Virus record (IMG/VR): IMGVR_UViG_3300017783_000046
Span: 1 to 46,853 of that record
Strand: one strand, 5' to 3'
Length of the DNA stretch: 46,853 bases
DNA from: a virus
A program made the position numbers and the translations under genes. Positions 7,925 through 16,851 of this stretch are shown here, piece by piece. The notes beneath the pieces are model-generated. The model had not been told where the DNA came from. It searched no databases and was given only the letters and a program-made list of their open reading frames with translations. How positions within the stretch are numbered: the first letter of the stretch is position 1; each line of letters begins with the position of its first letter.

Positions 7925-10204
7925 ATGCCAGCAAATAATCAATTATCTCCTGGTGTAGTTGTTCTAGAAAGAGACCTGTCCGCCAATTTTGATATCCAAC
8001 AGGGTAACGTTGGCGTGATTGCTGGTCCTTTTGAGTGGGGTCCTGTCAATCAGGTCGTCGAGAACAGCGAGGAGCAAGAAGTTGTAGATAGATTCGGTGG
8101 ACCCGATGACTACAACTACGAGCATTGGTTCAGTGGAGTTCAGTTCTTGCAGTATGGTGGTCTCCTGAAGACTATTCGTACTGACAGTACCGATCTCAAA
8201 AACGCTGTATCCGATGGCACCGATACACCAGTCACCGCCGTAAAGATTCAGAACACTGATGTTTACGAGCAAACATTCGAGGAACCAGCCTCCGCAAACA
8301 ACTGGGAATTCGCCGTCCGTTATCCTGGTGCCAGAGGCAACAGCGTTCGGATGTTCGTCACCGATGCAGGTGCAGACCAAATCGCAGTTCTTCCCGCACC
8401 TGGTTCAGGTAACGAGTGGAAATTTACTTCTGGTGATGCACTGACTGCAGCATCTGGCGCGTCTGGCAAAGTTTATTCTTATAGAATTCAACTTACCGTA
8501 ACTACCGTTGTTGGTACTTTCGTACCTGGAACTGCAACTACGATTGACATCTCTGGTTCTTCAGAATCTATTGATGTTCTCTCGTTTGATGCCAAGAAAA
8601 AGATTCTTGAAATCGGTATTCCTTCTGCAGGTGTTACTGGTATCATTGCTGATGCACAAACTATTACTCAAGGAACCAACACTGCAGTAATTGCTGCTTC
8701 TGGTATTGAGCGTCAACTGCTTAGCGTAACCGACAAGGGTTCGATCAACTTTGCAGCAGCAGATAGCGTCGAAGATGCTGACAGCAACTCAGTGGCAATC
8801 ACTAGTGTTCGTGTCGAGTATAACGAGCGTGAGTATCTGCCTGGACAAAAGTGGATCAACATTGCTCCCCGTCCATCTACTACTCGTTTTGCTACTGAGA
8901 AAGGTGGTTTCCGTGACGAACTTCACGTTCTAGTCTTTGACTATGACGGTGGTATTACTGGAACGCCTTACGCATTGCTTGAAAAGCACATCGGTCTTTC
9001 TAAGGCTTCTGATGCTAAGAGCACAGTTGGTGAGACCAACTACTACAAGGAAGTCCTGAAGCAACTCTCTGATTGGGTTCTCTGGGGTGAGCATACTGCA
9101 CAAACCTTTACTGTTGGCGCTTCTGCTGCTGCTGGTAACTGGGGATTGTCTGTTGCTAACCGCAACTTCAACTTGATGCAGTCTGGACGTGGAAACAAAG
9201 TTGAACCTACTGGTCAAACGACTTACGGTTCTAAAGGTGGTTCTACTATCTGGTATGACTTCGCTGGTGGCGTTTCCTACACTGTTTCTAACAGTCAGTA
9301 TCAATTCACTTCCGATGATCTGAACACCGCATACTCCCTGATTGCCGATCCTGAGTCTGAGGATGTTGACTTCCTTATCTCTGGTCCCGCAGGTGGTTCA
9401 CGCGATGCAGGTCTTGCTAAGATCACTCATCTGATCAGCATCTGCGAACAGCGTAAAGATTGCATGGCATTCTTCTCGCCCCTTCGCTCTAACATCATTG
9501 GTCGCACCGATGGTGACGAGATCGCTGCTCAAATTCAAGACTACTTCGATGGTGCAGGTGCTTCATCGTATGCAGTATTTGACTCTGGTTACAAGTACAT
9601 CTACGACAAGTATAACGACAAGTTCCGTTATGTTCCTTGCAACGGCGACATCGCTGGTTTGGTACTTGACACTGCTCTGACTGAAGAGCCTTGGTTCTCC
9701 CCTGCTGGTTTCAACAGAGGAAACATTCGCAACAGCATCCGTCTGGCATATTCGCCTGCTAAGGATCAACGCGATAAGTTGTACTCCTCTAGAGTCAACC
9801 CAGTTGTGACCTTCCCTGGTCAAGGAACCGTTCTTTTCGGTGACAAGACTGCACAAGGATTCAAGTCGGCATTCGACAGAATCAACGTTCGCCGTCTCTT
9901 TATTGTTATCGAAGACGTGATTGCAGATGCAGCACAGTCTGTACTGTTCGAGCAGAACGATGACATCACTCGTTCATCTTTCGTTGGTCTCTGCGAGCCC
10001 TACCTGAGAGATGTTCAAGGAAGAAGAGGTATCATTGACTATCTTGTCAAGTGTGACTCCTCCAACAACCCACAAGATGCTGTTGACCGTGGTGAGTTCT
10101 ACGCTGAAATCTTCATCAAACCAACCCCAACCATCAACTACATCACCCTGACCTTCACTGCAACCCGTTCTGGCGTAGCATTTGAAGAAGCAGGCGAAGG
10201 TTGA
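7925..10204 (+). CDS. gp18: Contractile tail sheath protein gp18
   Basis: The sheath subunit assembles around the tube and contracts at infection. The product is 759 residues (T4 659). It starts with LSPGVVVLERDLSANFD, the usual sheath opening, and ends with FAEI-type strands followed by ITLTFTATRSG, the conserved C-terminal core that mediates subunit contacts. The middle region (about residues 140-300) is a Gly/Thr/Ala-rich surface insertion. A late promoter and TAGGAG precede it. Codons frequently end in C, as in gp19 and gp23, fitting high expression. It is followed by gp19 without a terminator. Confidence 0.95.
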   Translation: MPANNQLSPGVVVLERDLSANFDIQQGNVGVIAGPFEWGPVNQVVENSEEQEVVDRFGGPDDYNYEHWFSGVQFLQYGGLLKTIRTDSTDLKNAVSDGTDTPVTAVKIQNTDVYEQTFEEPASANNWEFAVRYPGARGNSVRMFVTDAGADQIAVLPAPGSGNEWKFTSGDALTAASGASGKVYSYRIQLTVTTVVGTFVPGTATTIDISGSSESIDVLSFDAKKKILEIGIPSAGVTGIIADAQTITQGTNTAVIAASGIERQLLSVTDKGSINFAAADSVEDADSNSVAITSVRVEYNEREYLPGQKWINIAPRPSTTRFATEKGGFRDELHVLVFDYDGGITGTPYALLEKHIGLSKASDAKSTVGETNYYKEVLKQLSDWVLWGEHTAQTFTVGASAAAGNWGLSVANRNFNLMQSGRGNKVEPTGQTTYGSKGGSTIWYDFAGGVSYTVSNSQYQFTSDDLNTAYSLIADPESEDVDFLISGPAGGSRDAGLAKITHLISICEQRKDCMAFFSPLRSNIIGRTDGDEIAAQIQDYFDGAGASSYAVFDSGYKYIYDKYNDKFRYVPCNGDIAGLVLDTALTEEPWFSPAGFNRGNIRNSIRLAYSPAKDQRDKLYSSRVNPVVTFPGQGTVLFGDKTAQGFKSAFDRINVRRLFIVIEDVIADAAQSVLFEQNDDITRSSFVGLCEPYLRDVQGRRGIIDYLVKCDSSNNPQDAVDRGEFYAEIFIKPTPTINYITLTFTATRSGVAFEEAGEG

Positions 10205-10245
10205 TAAAGTAAACATCGGCAAAAAACAACAGGAGTACAGAAACA

Positions 10246-10953
10246 ATGGCTAGAAATAAAGTTGACAGAAAAACTGTTGACAGTTCTATCGACTCTTTCA
10301 AGGCTGCCGCTAAGGGTGATTTCGCAAGACCTAATCTATTTGAAGTCTTACTTCGTTTCCCTGGTGCTTTGAGAAAAAGAGATCTCGGCGGCAGTGCCGC
10401 TGGTCTCTCACAACTCGGTCGGTTTACTGTTAGAGCAGCAAACCTTCCCTCGTCCCAGATGGGCGTTGTGGAAGTTCCCTTCAGAGGTCGTGTCCTGAAA
10501 ATTGCAGGAGACAGAACCTTTGAACCTTGGACTATTACGATCATGAACGATACGGGTTTCTCCCTCCGTCATGCATTCGAGAACTGGTTCAATAACATTC
10601 AAGCAGCAAGCGAGAACTTCACCAGTATTGGTGGTCTCGGAAATAGAAGAGACACCCAAGGTTACTTCGCTGACATGGAAGTTGCACAACTTTCCCGTGA
10701 TGGCGCACTAAACTTCAAGTCTGGTAACAAAGGTCGTGGTGGTAGCAGTGGCAGAACTAGAAACTCTGACAAAACTACTGCTGAACTGGCACGTTACGAG
10801 TTCATCAACGTCTTCCCTAGCAATATCTCCGCAATCGATCTTGATTACGGTAGCAATGATGCTATTGAAGAGTTCACTGTTGAACTTCAAGTCCAATACT
10901 TCCAACCTAAAGAGCGTCGTGGCGCTCGTCGGGGAGGACGGGCCAGAAACTAG
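10246..10953 (+). CDS. gp19: Tail tube protein gp19
   Basis: gp19 stacks as rings to form the inner tail tube. The 235-residue product is longer than T4 (163). The ARPNLFEVLLRFPG opening, VEVPFRGRVLKIAGDR near residue 75, WTITIMNDTGF and the late phrase FINVFPSNISAIDLDY are typical of cyanophage gp19. A Gly/Arg/Ser-rich loop near residues 160-180 and a basic C-terminal tail ending RRGGRARN account for the extra length. An AGGAGT ribosome-binding site lies at about 10230. It shares transcription with gp18, and its stop abuts the late box for gp20. Confidence 0.94.
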   Translation: MARNKVDRKTVDSSIDSFKAAAKGDFARPNLFEVLLRFPGALRKRDLGGSAAGLSQLGRFTVRAANLPSSQMGVVEVPFRGRVLKIAGDRTFEPWTITIMNDTGFSLRHAFENWFNNIQAASENFTSIGGLGNRRDTQGYFADMEVAQLSRDGALNFKSGNKGRGGSSGRTRNSDKTTAELARYEFINVFPSNISAIDLDYGSNDAIEEFTVELQVQYFQPKERRGARRGGRARN

Positions 10954-10961
10954 TATAAATA
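10954..10961 (+). promoter_or_regulatory. T4-type late promoter before gp20
   Basis: A perfect TATAAATA starts the base after the gp19 stop codon, 26 bases before the gp20 ATG. The short leader leaves little room for a ribosome-binding site, and none is strong. Confidence 0.8.
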
Positions 10962-10986
10962 GTCTGGTTAGGACTTCTATAATATA

Positions 10987-12636
10987 ATGTCGCAACTCTT
11001 TGGATTTTCAATTGAGAGGGCGAAGAAGGTCCCAAAAGGACCTTCTTTTGTTCAAAAGGATAATCTAGATGGCACTCTGCCCGTCTCGGGTGGAGGTCAC
11101 TATGGTTATTCGGTTGACTTTGATGGACAAATTCGTAATGAATGGGAACTGATTTCCCGCTATAGAGAGATGATTCTACAACCAGAGTGTGACTCTGCTG
11201 TAGATGACATCGTAAATGAAACCATTTGTGGCAACTTCGATGATGTCCCAATTGAGATTGAACTTAGTAATCTAAAAGTATCTGAAAAAATCAAGAGACT
11301 TATCAGAGAAGAGTTTGATGAAATCATTCGTCTCCTTGATTTTGAAAACAGATCATACGAAATTTTCCGCCGTTGGTACGTTGACGGTAGATTGTTTTTC
11401 CATAAAGTAATTGATCCTAAGAATCCTAGTGCGGGTATTGCCGAAATCCGTTATATCGATCCTAGGAAAATTCGTAAGGTAAAGGAAGTAGAGACAAAAC
11501 CTGCAAATGCTAATACTGCAGGAACTATTACTGATGATGCACTGTCACAAAGATCAGTAGAATATTTTGTATTTCATCCCAAAGGACTGAAAGCACTCAA
11601 TACTATTGGGTCTGCCCCTAACCAGTCTAATGGTTTGAGAATTTCTAATGATTCTGTGACTTATGTTCACAGTGGTCTCATGGATCTGAATAAGAACATG
11701 GTCCTGTCGCATCTTCACAAGGCAATCAAAGCAGTAAATCAACTGCGAATGATTGAAGACTCACTTGTAATTTATCGTTTATCCCGTGCCCCAGAAAGAA
11801 GAATCTTCTACATCGATGTTGGAAACCTTCCTAAACAAAAGGCGGAACAGTATCTTCGTGAAGTTATGGGGCGTTATCGTAATAAGTTGGTTTACGATGC
11901 TCAAACAGGGGAGGTCAGAGACGATAAAAAGTTTATGTCTATGCTTGAGGATTTTTGGTTACCCCGTCGTGAAGGCGGTAGAGGAACTGAAATCACAACT
12001 TTGCCAGGAGGTCAGAACCTTGGTGAACTGGAGGATGTCAAATACTTCCAGAAAAAACTCTACAAAGCATTGAATGTTCCTGACTCACGTATCGAGACAG
12101 AACAAACATTCAACATTGGTCGTGCTGCAGAAATCACAAGGGACGAAGTAAAGTTCCAGAAGTATGTTGCAAGACTGCGTAAACGTTTCAGTGAGTTGTT
12201 TACTGACTTGCTGAAAACACAATTGATCTTGAAAGGTATCGTCTCAATCGATGAGTGGGATCAACTAAAAGATCATATTCAATATGATTACATTGCTGAT
12301 AACTACTTCACAGAACTCAAAGAAATTGAGATCATGAATGAGCGGATGAACATGGTAAATACTATGGATCCGTTTGTTGGCAAATACTTTTCTATTGAAT
12401 ACATTCGTCGTCAAGTCATCAAACAGACTGATCGCGAAATTATTGAGATCGATAAACAAGTCGAGAAAGAACAGCAAGAAGGTCTTATTCAAGATCCGAA
12501 TGCAGAAATGGAAGGTGGTGCTTTACCACCTGCCGATGGAGAAATGGCAGATCCTTCAAATCCTGTCCCCGAGGAAGAACCACTCTTTACTCAGGATGAC
12601 ATCGACGCGGAAGATAAGAAAATCTCTAAGTTCTAA
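10987..12636 (+). CDS. gp20: Portal vertex protein gp20
   Basis: The dodecameric portal initiates head assembly and is the channel for DNA. The product is 549 residues (T4 524). The stretch IRNEWELISRYREM near residue 50 and PECDSAVDDIVNE are hallmarks of gp20, the gene used as a cyanomyovirus marker. The later FWLPRREGGRGTEITTLPGGQNLG near residue 325 is the conserved portal core. The C terminus is acidic and Pro-rich. Codons 13-21 contain a perfect 10-base-pair inverted repeat, reported separately. Its own late promoter lies in the gap after gp19. Confidence 0.96.
   Translation: MSQLFGFSIERAKKVPKGPSFVQKDNLDGTLPVSGGGHYGYSVDFDGQIRNEWELISRYREMILQPECDSAVDDIVNETICGNFDDVPIEIELSNLKVSEKIKRLIREEFDEIIRLLDFENRSYEIFRRWYVDGRLFFHKVIDPKNPSAGIAEIRYIDPRKIRKVKEVETKPANANTAGTITDDALSQRSVEYFVFHPKGLKALNTIGSAPNQSNGLRISNDSVTYVHSGLMDLNKNMVLSHLHKAIKAVNQLRMIEDSLVIYRLSRAPERRIFYIDVGNLPKQKAEQYLREVMGRYRNKLVYDAQTGEVRDDKKFMSMLEDFWLPRREGGRGTEITTLPGGQNLGELEDVKYFQKKLYKALNVPDSRIETEQTFNIGRAAEITRDEVKFQKYVARLRKRFSELFTDLLKTQLILKGIVSIDEWDQLKDHIQYDYIADNYFTELKEIEIMNERMNMVNTMDPFVGKYFSIEYIRRQVIKQTDREIIEIDKQVEKEQQEGLIQDPNAEMEGGALPPADGEMADPSNPVPEEEPLFTQDDIDAEDKKISKF
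11023..11049 (+). terminator. Terminator-like hairpin inside the gp20 5' end
   Basis: Arms AAGAAGGTCC (11023-11032) and GGACCTTCTT (11038-11047) are perfect complements around a five-base loop CAAAA. The right arm runs into TTCTTTTG. It lies within the reading frame of the portal gene, 36 bases after its ATG. The form resembles an intrinsic terminator or attenuator with a weak T tract. Partial reduction of portal transcripts is inferred, not shown. Confidence 0.45.
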
Positions 12637-12639
12637 ATA
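12632..12639 (+). promoter_or_regulatory. Weak late-promoter-like box before gp67
   Basis: TCTAAATA differs from TATAAATA at one base and overlaps the gp20 stop codon, 23 bases before the gp67 ATG. Such matches arise easily around TAA stops, so this is tentative. Confidence 0.25.
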
Positions 12640-12661
12640 GTACATACGGAGTGACTTTATT

Positions 12662-12991
12662 ATGTCAGATATTGCTAATGATATTGTGGATCAGGTGTTT
12701 GCAGGAGATAAATCTTCAGCAATAGATACAGTCGGCACCGCTATTCAAGATCGTGCATACGAATTGATTCAACAGAAAAAGATTGAGATCGCACAACAGT
12801 GGGGTTTTGAACTGGATCAAACGGGTCAAGAAGCTGCAGACGATGTAACAAATAGTCTTCCCGATGGTAGTGATGCACCCGAAGATGTTGAAGTTGATGG
12901 GCGCTTGCCTAGTGATCCACCAGTAGATTCAGCAGAAGAAGAACCAACCACACAGGACACAGAAAATGAAACTGATCTCGGAACAGATTGA
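12662..12991 (+). CDS. gp67: Prohead core protein gp67-like
   Basis: gp67 is a small component of the T4 scaffold core, cut to peptides by gp21. The 109-residue product has a helical first half with the pattern FAGDKSSAIDTVGTAIQDR then LIQQKKIEIAQQWGFE, comparable with the T4 gp67 helix ending IKEEKIAIA. The second half is an acidic tail rich in Asp, Glu and Pro, as in T4. It lies between gp20 and gp21, exactly as in T4. It overlaps the gp21 start by 26 bases. Confidence 0.8.
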   Translation: MSDIANDIVDQVFAGDKSSAIDTVGTAIQDRAYELIQQKKIEIAQQWGFELDQTGQEAADDVTNSLPDGSDAPEDVEVDGRLPSDPPVDSAEEEPTTQDTENETDLGTD

Positions 12992-13610
12992 AGAAGTAAA
13001 TTTTATTTCTGAATCTATTGACGGAAAGAAAAATTACTTTATTGAAGGTATCTTCCTCCAGGGCGAAATCAAAAATCGCAATGGTCGAATGTATCCTATG
13101 TCAGTTCTCGATCGAGAAGTTGAGAAGTATTCGGAAGGTTATATCAAAACTGACCGTGCTCTTGGCGAACTTGGTCATCCCGATGGTCCTAACCTAAACC
13201 TAGATCGAGTTTCACATAAGATCCAGTCACTCAATAAAGAAGGTACGAACTACGTTGGACGTGCCAAAATTCTTAGCACCCCTATGGGACAAATCGCTAA
13301 GAATCTACTTGATGAGGGAATCAAACTGGGTGTTTCGTCACGCGGTATGGGTTCAATCAAAAAAGAATCAAACTGTAGTGTAGTTTGTGACGACTTTATG
13401 CTAGCAACTGCTGCTGATATCGTTGCTGACCCTTCCGCACCAGATGCATTTGTTGATGGTATCATGGAAGGAAAGGAATGGGTATGGGATAATGGCATCC
13501 TCAAGGAATCTGCGATTGCTAAAATCAAAGTTTCTATTGATGAAGCAACCATTATCAACCTTCAAGAGCGCAAAGTTTCCGCGTTCCAGTCCTTTCTACA
13601 AAGTTTGTAA
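12966..13610 (+). CDS. gp21: Prohead core protease gp21
   Basis: gp21 is the serine protease that matures the prohead by cutting scaffold and capsid proteins. The 214-residue length matches T4 (212). The fold signature is present: GEIKNRNGRMYP near residue 33, the catalytic His71 in GELGHPDGP and the catalytic Ser in LGVSSRGMGS (Ser124 or Ser125). Then DFMLATAADIVADPSAPDAF follows near 143. The start lies inside the gp67 tail, and the stop comes just before the late box for gp22. Confidence 0.95.
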   Translation: MKLISEQIEEVNFISESIDGKKNYFIEGIFLQGEIKNRNGRMYPMSVLDREVEKYSEGYIKTDRALGELGHPDGPNLNLDRVSHKIQSLNKEGTNYVGRAKILSTPMGQIAKNLLDEGIKLGVSSRGMGSIKKESNCSVVCDDFMLATAADIVADPSAPDAFVDGIMEGKEWVWDNGILKESAIAKIKVSIDEATIINLQERKVSAFQSFLQSL

Positions 13611-13612
13611 TG

Positions 13613-13620
13613 TATAAATA
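13613..13620 (+). promoter_or_regulatory. T4-type late promoter before gp22
   Basis: A perfect TATAAATA follows the gp21 stop by two bases. It lies 41 bases before the gp22 ATG at 13661, which has AAAGGAG at 13646-13652. An in-frame ATG at 13610 lies upstream of any transcript from this promoter, which argues for the later start. Confidence 0.82.
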
Positions 13621-13660
13621 TTCTATAGAAAAGCAAATGCCGACTAAAGGAGAACAACAA

Positions 13661-14740
13661 ATGTCCGAAACCCTTGACAAAGAGTTTGAGGCGCATCTCT
13701 CCGAAGAGGAAATCTCTGAGGAAGCAGCTACTGGTTATGCTGCTGTGAAGAAGGGCGCTAAATCTGGCGAATCACAAGATCGTTCAGGTGCTAAGTACAC
13801 CGATATTGGTGGTACTAAAAATGATTCAGAGGAAGGTGCCGCTGGCACTAAGAATCTTGGTAGTTCAGCATCAGGTGCTGTATCTGCTGAGAAAGACAAG
13901 TCTCTGAAGACAAAACCATCCGATGCATCCAGTTCTATGCCTGGTGGTCTATCCTCAAAAATCTTTGATGAGGTTGAAGCAGATGACAAAGAAGAGACAA
14001 TCACTGAAGCCGAGTTCGACTTTACTGAAGATGTTGACGCTCTTGTCGCTGGTGAAGAACTCTCCGAAGAATTCAGAGAACGTGCAAAAACGATCTTTGA
14101 AGCAGCAGTAACTTCTAAAGTAAAGTCGGAAGTTGCAGCACTAAAAGAAGCATTTGAGACTGAACTTGAAAAGCAAGTTGCAGAACTCAAAGAAGAATTG
14201 TCCACACAAGTTGACGACTATCTCACATACGCTGCTCAATCCTGGATGAGCGATAATGAGCTTGCCATTGAGCACGGTGTGAAGAGTGAAATCTCTGAGT
14301 CGTTCATGAGTGGACTAAAAGGTCTCTTCGCGGAACATCATATTGGAGTTCCCGAAGATAAGTTCAACATGCTCGATGGCATGACTGAACAAATTGATGA
14401 AATGGAGCAAAAACTCAACGAGCAAATCGACACTAACGTTCAACTCAATAAGCAGTTGGGCGGTTATATGAAGATGGGTATTGTGAACGAAGTCGCTGCA
14501 GGTCTCGCTGAGACTCAGAAGGAGAAGCTTGCTTCTCTGGCAGAGGGTGTTGAGTTTGAAAGTGAAGAAGATTTTCTCAAGAAGATCGAAACTATCAAAG
14601 AATCATATTTCACTCGTCGTGAGGCGGTATCTACTACCGACCAAATGACTGAAGATGCCCAACCTTTGGTAGAAGAAGCACCAGCAACAAATGTTGCAAT
14701 GAGCTCTTATGTGGCTGCTCTAGCACGCTGGTCTAAATAA
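13661..14740 (+). CDS. gp22: Scaffold / prohead core protein gp22
   Basis: gp22 is the main internal scaffold and is digested by gp21 during maturation. The 359-residue product is highly charged, rich in Glu, Lys, Ala and Ser, and mostly helical. A long coiled coil runs from about residue 145 to 190 (VTSKVKSEVAALKEAF and onward) and a second from about 240 to 275. The conserved phrase YLTYAAQSWMSDNELAIEHG lies near residue 190. The start at 13661 was chosen for its AAAGGAG at seven to eight bases. The upstream ATG at 13610 would add 17 residues that precede the late transcript. It is followed by gp23 after 47 bases. Confidence 0.92.
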   Translation: MSETLDKEFEAHLSEEEISEEAATGYAAVKKGAKSGESQDRSGAKYTDIGGTKNDSEEGAAGTKNLGSSASGAVSAEKDKSLKTKPSDASSSMPGGLSSKIFDEVEADDKEETITEAEFDFTEDVDALVAGEELSEEFRERAKTIFEAAVTSKVKSEVAALKEAFETELEKQVAELKEELSTQVDDYLTYAAQSWMSDNELAIEHGVKSEISESFMSGLKGLFAEHHIGVPEDKFNMLDGMTEQIDEMEQKLNEQIDTNVQLNKQLGGYMKMGIVNEVAAGLAETQKEKLASLAEGVEFESEEDFLKKIETIKESYFTRREAVSTTDQMTEDAQPLVEEAPATNVAMSSYVAALARWSK

Positions 14741-14751
14741 TTGTAATTATT

Positions 14752-14759
14752 CGTAAATA
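14752..14759 (+). promoter_or_regulatory. Degenerate late-promoter-like box before gp23
   Basis: CGTAAATA matches six of eight bases of the late octamer and sits 29 bases before the gp23 ATG, with AAGGAG at 14773-14778. The capsid gene needs strong expression, so a local promoter would make sense, but the match is poor. Read-through from the gp22 promoter is enough to explain expression. Confidence 0.25.
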
Positions 14760-14787
14760 ACATTTTTTCTAAGGAGTACAAATTCCA

Positions 14788-16185
14788 ATGTCCGATCTAA
14801 GATCACTCCAGGAAAAGTGGGCACCCGTCCTTGACCACGAGTCTCTCCCCGAGATTGGTGATACCCACAAGCGCGGCGTCGTTGCCCAAATCCTGGAAAA
14901 CCAAGAAAAAGCACTTTCAGAAGAAGCACAAGTTCTTTCTGAAACCGTCCAAACTGTCGGTACAGGTGGTTTCGGTGGTTCTGCAACTGCAACAGGTCCT
15001 GTTGCTGGTTTCGACCCCGTTCTGATCAGCCTGATCCGCCGTTCAATGCCTCAGCTTATCGCTTATGATATTGCTGGCGTCCAACCAATGACTGGTCCTA
15101 CTGGACTTATCTTCGCGATGCGTACCGTTTACGGTTCCGAGCGCGATGCAACTAGTGGAGATTTCCGTGAAGGATTCTTCAACGAGCCCAACGCTGGTTT
15201 CTCTGGTGGTGCTGGTACAGGTCTCAGCAACTACGATCCTACCGCTTCCTCCAGTGCCGTCAACGATGCTGAAGGCGCTAACCCTGGTCTCCTGAACGAC
15301 AGCCCTGCTGGCGCTTATGAGGTTACTGGCGATGCAACTGGCATGGCAACAGGAACTGCTGAAGGTCTTGATGACAGCAGCGCATCCACGGCATTCCGTG
15401 AGATGGGTTTCTCGATCGAGAAGGTCACTGTTACTGCTAAGAGCAGAGCACTGAAGGCAGAGTACAGTCTTGAGCTTGCTCAGGACCTCAAGGCAGTTCA
15501 TGGTCTTGATGCAGAATCCGAACTGAGCAACATCCTCAGCACCGAGATTCTTGCTGAAATCAACCGTGAAGTTGTTCGTACCGTCATGGTGAACGCACGT
15601 CCTGGTGCTCAGAACAACACCGCCACTGCTGGTATTTTTGACCTTGACGTTGACAGCAACGGTCGCTGGTCTGTTGAGAAGTTCAAAGGACTTCTGTTCC
15701 AGATTGAGCGCGATGCTAACGCGATTGGTCATGAGACTCGTCGTGGAAAGGGCAACATCATGATCTGTTCTGCAGACGTGGCATCCGCCCTGGCAATGGC
15801 AGGCGTTCTCGATTACGCTCCTGCTCTGAATGGCAACAACGGTCTTATCCCTGACGATACCTCCAGCACCCTGGTTGGTACTCTGAACGGTCGTATCAAG
15901 GTCTACGTTGATCCTTATTCTGCCAACATCTCCGACAAGCACTTCTATGTCGTCGGTTATAAGGGAACTAACGCTTATGACGCTGGTCTCTTCTATTGCC
16001 CTTACGTGCCTCTCCAGATGGTTCGTGCGATCAATCCTAACACCTTCCAGCCCAAGATTGGCTTCAAGACTCGTTACGGCATGGTCTCCAACCCATTTGC
16101 TAATGGTCTTACGCAAGGCAGCGGCGCACTTACCGCTAACGCTAACCGTTACTACAGACGCACTCAGGTCGCAAACCTTATGTGA
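14788..16185 (+). CDS. gp23: Major capsid protein gp23
   Basis: gp23 builds the icosahedral head. The 465-residue product is shorter than T4 (521), as usual in cyanophages. It has the conserved QEKWAPVLDH opening and VQPMTGPTGLIFAMR near residue 98. EINREVVRTVMVNA and RRGKGNIMICSADVASAL follow in the second half. LSE at residues 43-45 and 50-52 are candidate gp21 cleavage sites (rule: Leu or Ile, any residue, Glu), so mature capsid protein may start near Thr53. Codons end in C far more often than in the replication genes. AAGGAG precedes the ATG, and a strong terminator follows. Confidence 0.97.
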   Translation: MSDLRSLQEKWAPVLDHESLPEIGDTHKRGVVAQILENQEKALSEEAQVLSETVQTVGTGGFGGSATATGPVAGFDPVLISLIRRSMPQLIAYDIAGVQPMTGPTGLIFAMRTVYGSERDATSGDFREGFFNEPNAGFSGGAGTGLSNYDPTASSSAVNDAEGANPGLLNDSPAGAYEVTGDATGMATGTAEGLDDSSASTAFREMGFSIEKVTVTAKSRALKAEYSLELAQDLKAVHGLDAESELSNILSTEILAEINREVVRTVMVNARPGAQNNTATAGIFDLDVDSNGRWSVEKFKGLLFQIERDANAIGHETRRGKGNIMICSADVASALAMAGVLDYAPALNGNNGLIPDDTSSTLVGTLNGRIKVYVDPYSANISDKHFYVVGYKGTNAYDAGLFYCPYVPLQMVRAINPNTFQPKIGFKTRYGMVSNPFANGLTQGSGALTANANRYYRRTQVANLM

Positions 16186-16225
16186 TTCTGGATGTTGTGG
16201 CGCAGGTTGCCCAACATGTCCTTAC

Positions 16226-16253
16226 AGACCTCCCGCAAGGGGGGTCTTTTTTT
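16226..16253 (+). terminator. Intrinsic terminator after gp23
   Basis: Arms AGACCTCCC (16226-16234) and GGGGGGTCT (16239-16247) form a 9-base-pair stem with one G-U pair closed by a GCAA tetraloop, followed by six T. It ends the head-gene transcript. Confidence 0.9.
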
Positions 16254-16255
16254 AT

Positions 16256-16263
16256 GATAAATA
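16256..16263 (+). promoter_or_regulatory. Late promoter variant before gp3
   Basis: GATAAATA, one base off the late octamer, lies directly after the terminator T tract and 22 bases before the gp3 ATG. A promoter is needed here because the terminator isolates gp3 from gp23. Confidence 0.5.
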
Positions 16264-16284
16264 TAGATAGCTTGGGAAGTTGAC

Positions 16285-16851
16285 ATGGCATCGGAATGGT
16301 ACGATAAACAACTAAAGAATAGGAATTACTTATCTCCTATTGGGTTCAGGTTGAATATCATCAAAGCACCTAAAGTATCATTCCTGTGTCAGCAAGTATC
16401 AATCCCATCTATTGAATTAGGTTCGATTGATGTTTACTATAAGGGATATGCTGCAGTACCCTATGAAGGTAATCTGAAGTATGCAGATTTTACGGTAGAG
16501 TTTTTAGTAGACGAAGATCTACAAAACTATTTGGAACTCCATGATTGGATGGTAGGTCTTGGTGTTCCTACATCACAGGCTGATAAATCTTCTTTTGTGC
16601 AAAACCTGAAAGAAAAGAATTACAGTAACTATGAGGATATTGAAGATACATCTGATGCAGATTTGTTTGTATTGAACAATAACTTACAAACAAACTTCCA
16701 AGTAAAGTTCATTGATATGTTCCCAGTATCACTGTCACCGTTGTCATTCGATGTTACTTCGGGAGACAATAACTACTTCACTTGTTCTGCAACCTTTAGA
16801 TACAACTACTACGAATTTATTATGCAAGGTGAGGCAGGTTACGTTGGATAG
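16285..16851 (+). CDS. gp3: Tail completion and sheath stabiliser gp3
   Basis: gp3 terminates the tail tube and fixes its length. The 188-residue product (T4 176) opens with ASEWYDKQLKNRNYLSPIGF. It then shows KAPKVSFLCQQVSIPSIELG near residue 28 and DFTVEFLVDEDLQNYLELHDWM near residue 70, a combination known from cyanophage gp3 proteins placed right after gp23. The fold is related to tube proteins. The short gap upstream has a terminator and a late-type box. The assignment relies on recalled cyanophage homologues and gene order. Confidence 0.8.
   Translation: MASEWYDKQLKNRNYLSPIGFRLNIIKAPKVSFLCQQVSIPSIELGSIDVYYKGYAAVPYEGNLKYADFTVEFLVDEDLQNYLELHDWMVGLGVPTSQADKSSFVQNLKEKNYSNYEDIEDTSDADLFVLNNNLQTNFQVKFIDMFPVSLSPLSFDVTSGDNNYFTCSATFRYNYYEFIMQGEAGYVG

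Noticed and set aside
13610-13660. Earlier ATG for gp22
   Set aside because: It overlaps the gp21 stop and lies upstream of the late promoter start, whereas ATG 13661 has AAAGGAG at proper distance.
13735-14205. Minus-strand frame of 156 codons, Ser-rich, opposite gp22
   Set aside because: Mirror of the Glu/Lys/Ala-rich scaffold gene; composition is that of an antisense shadow.
15043-16116. Long minus-strand open frame of 357 codons opposite gp23
   Set aside because: It is a by-product of the biased codon use of gp23, which avoids the triplets that give antisense stops. It has no ribosome site or domain, and gp23 is certain.
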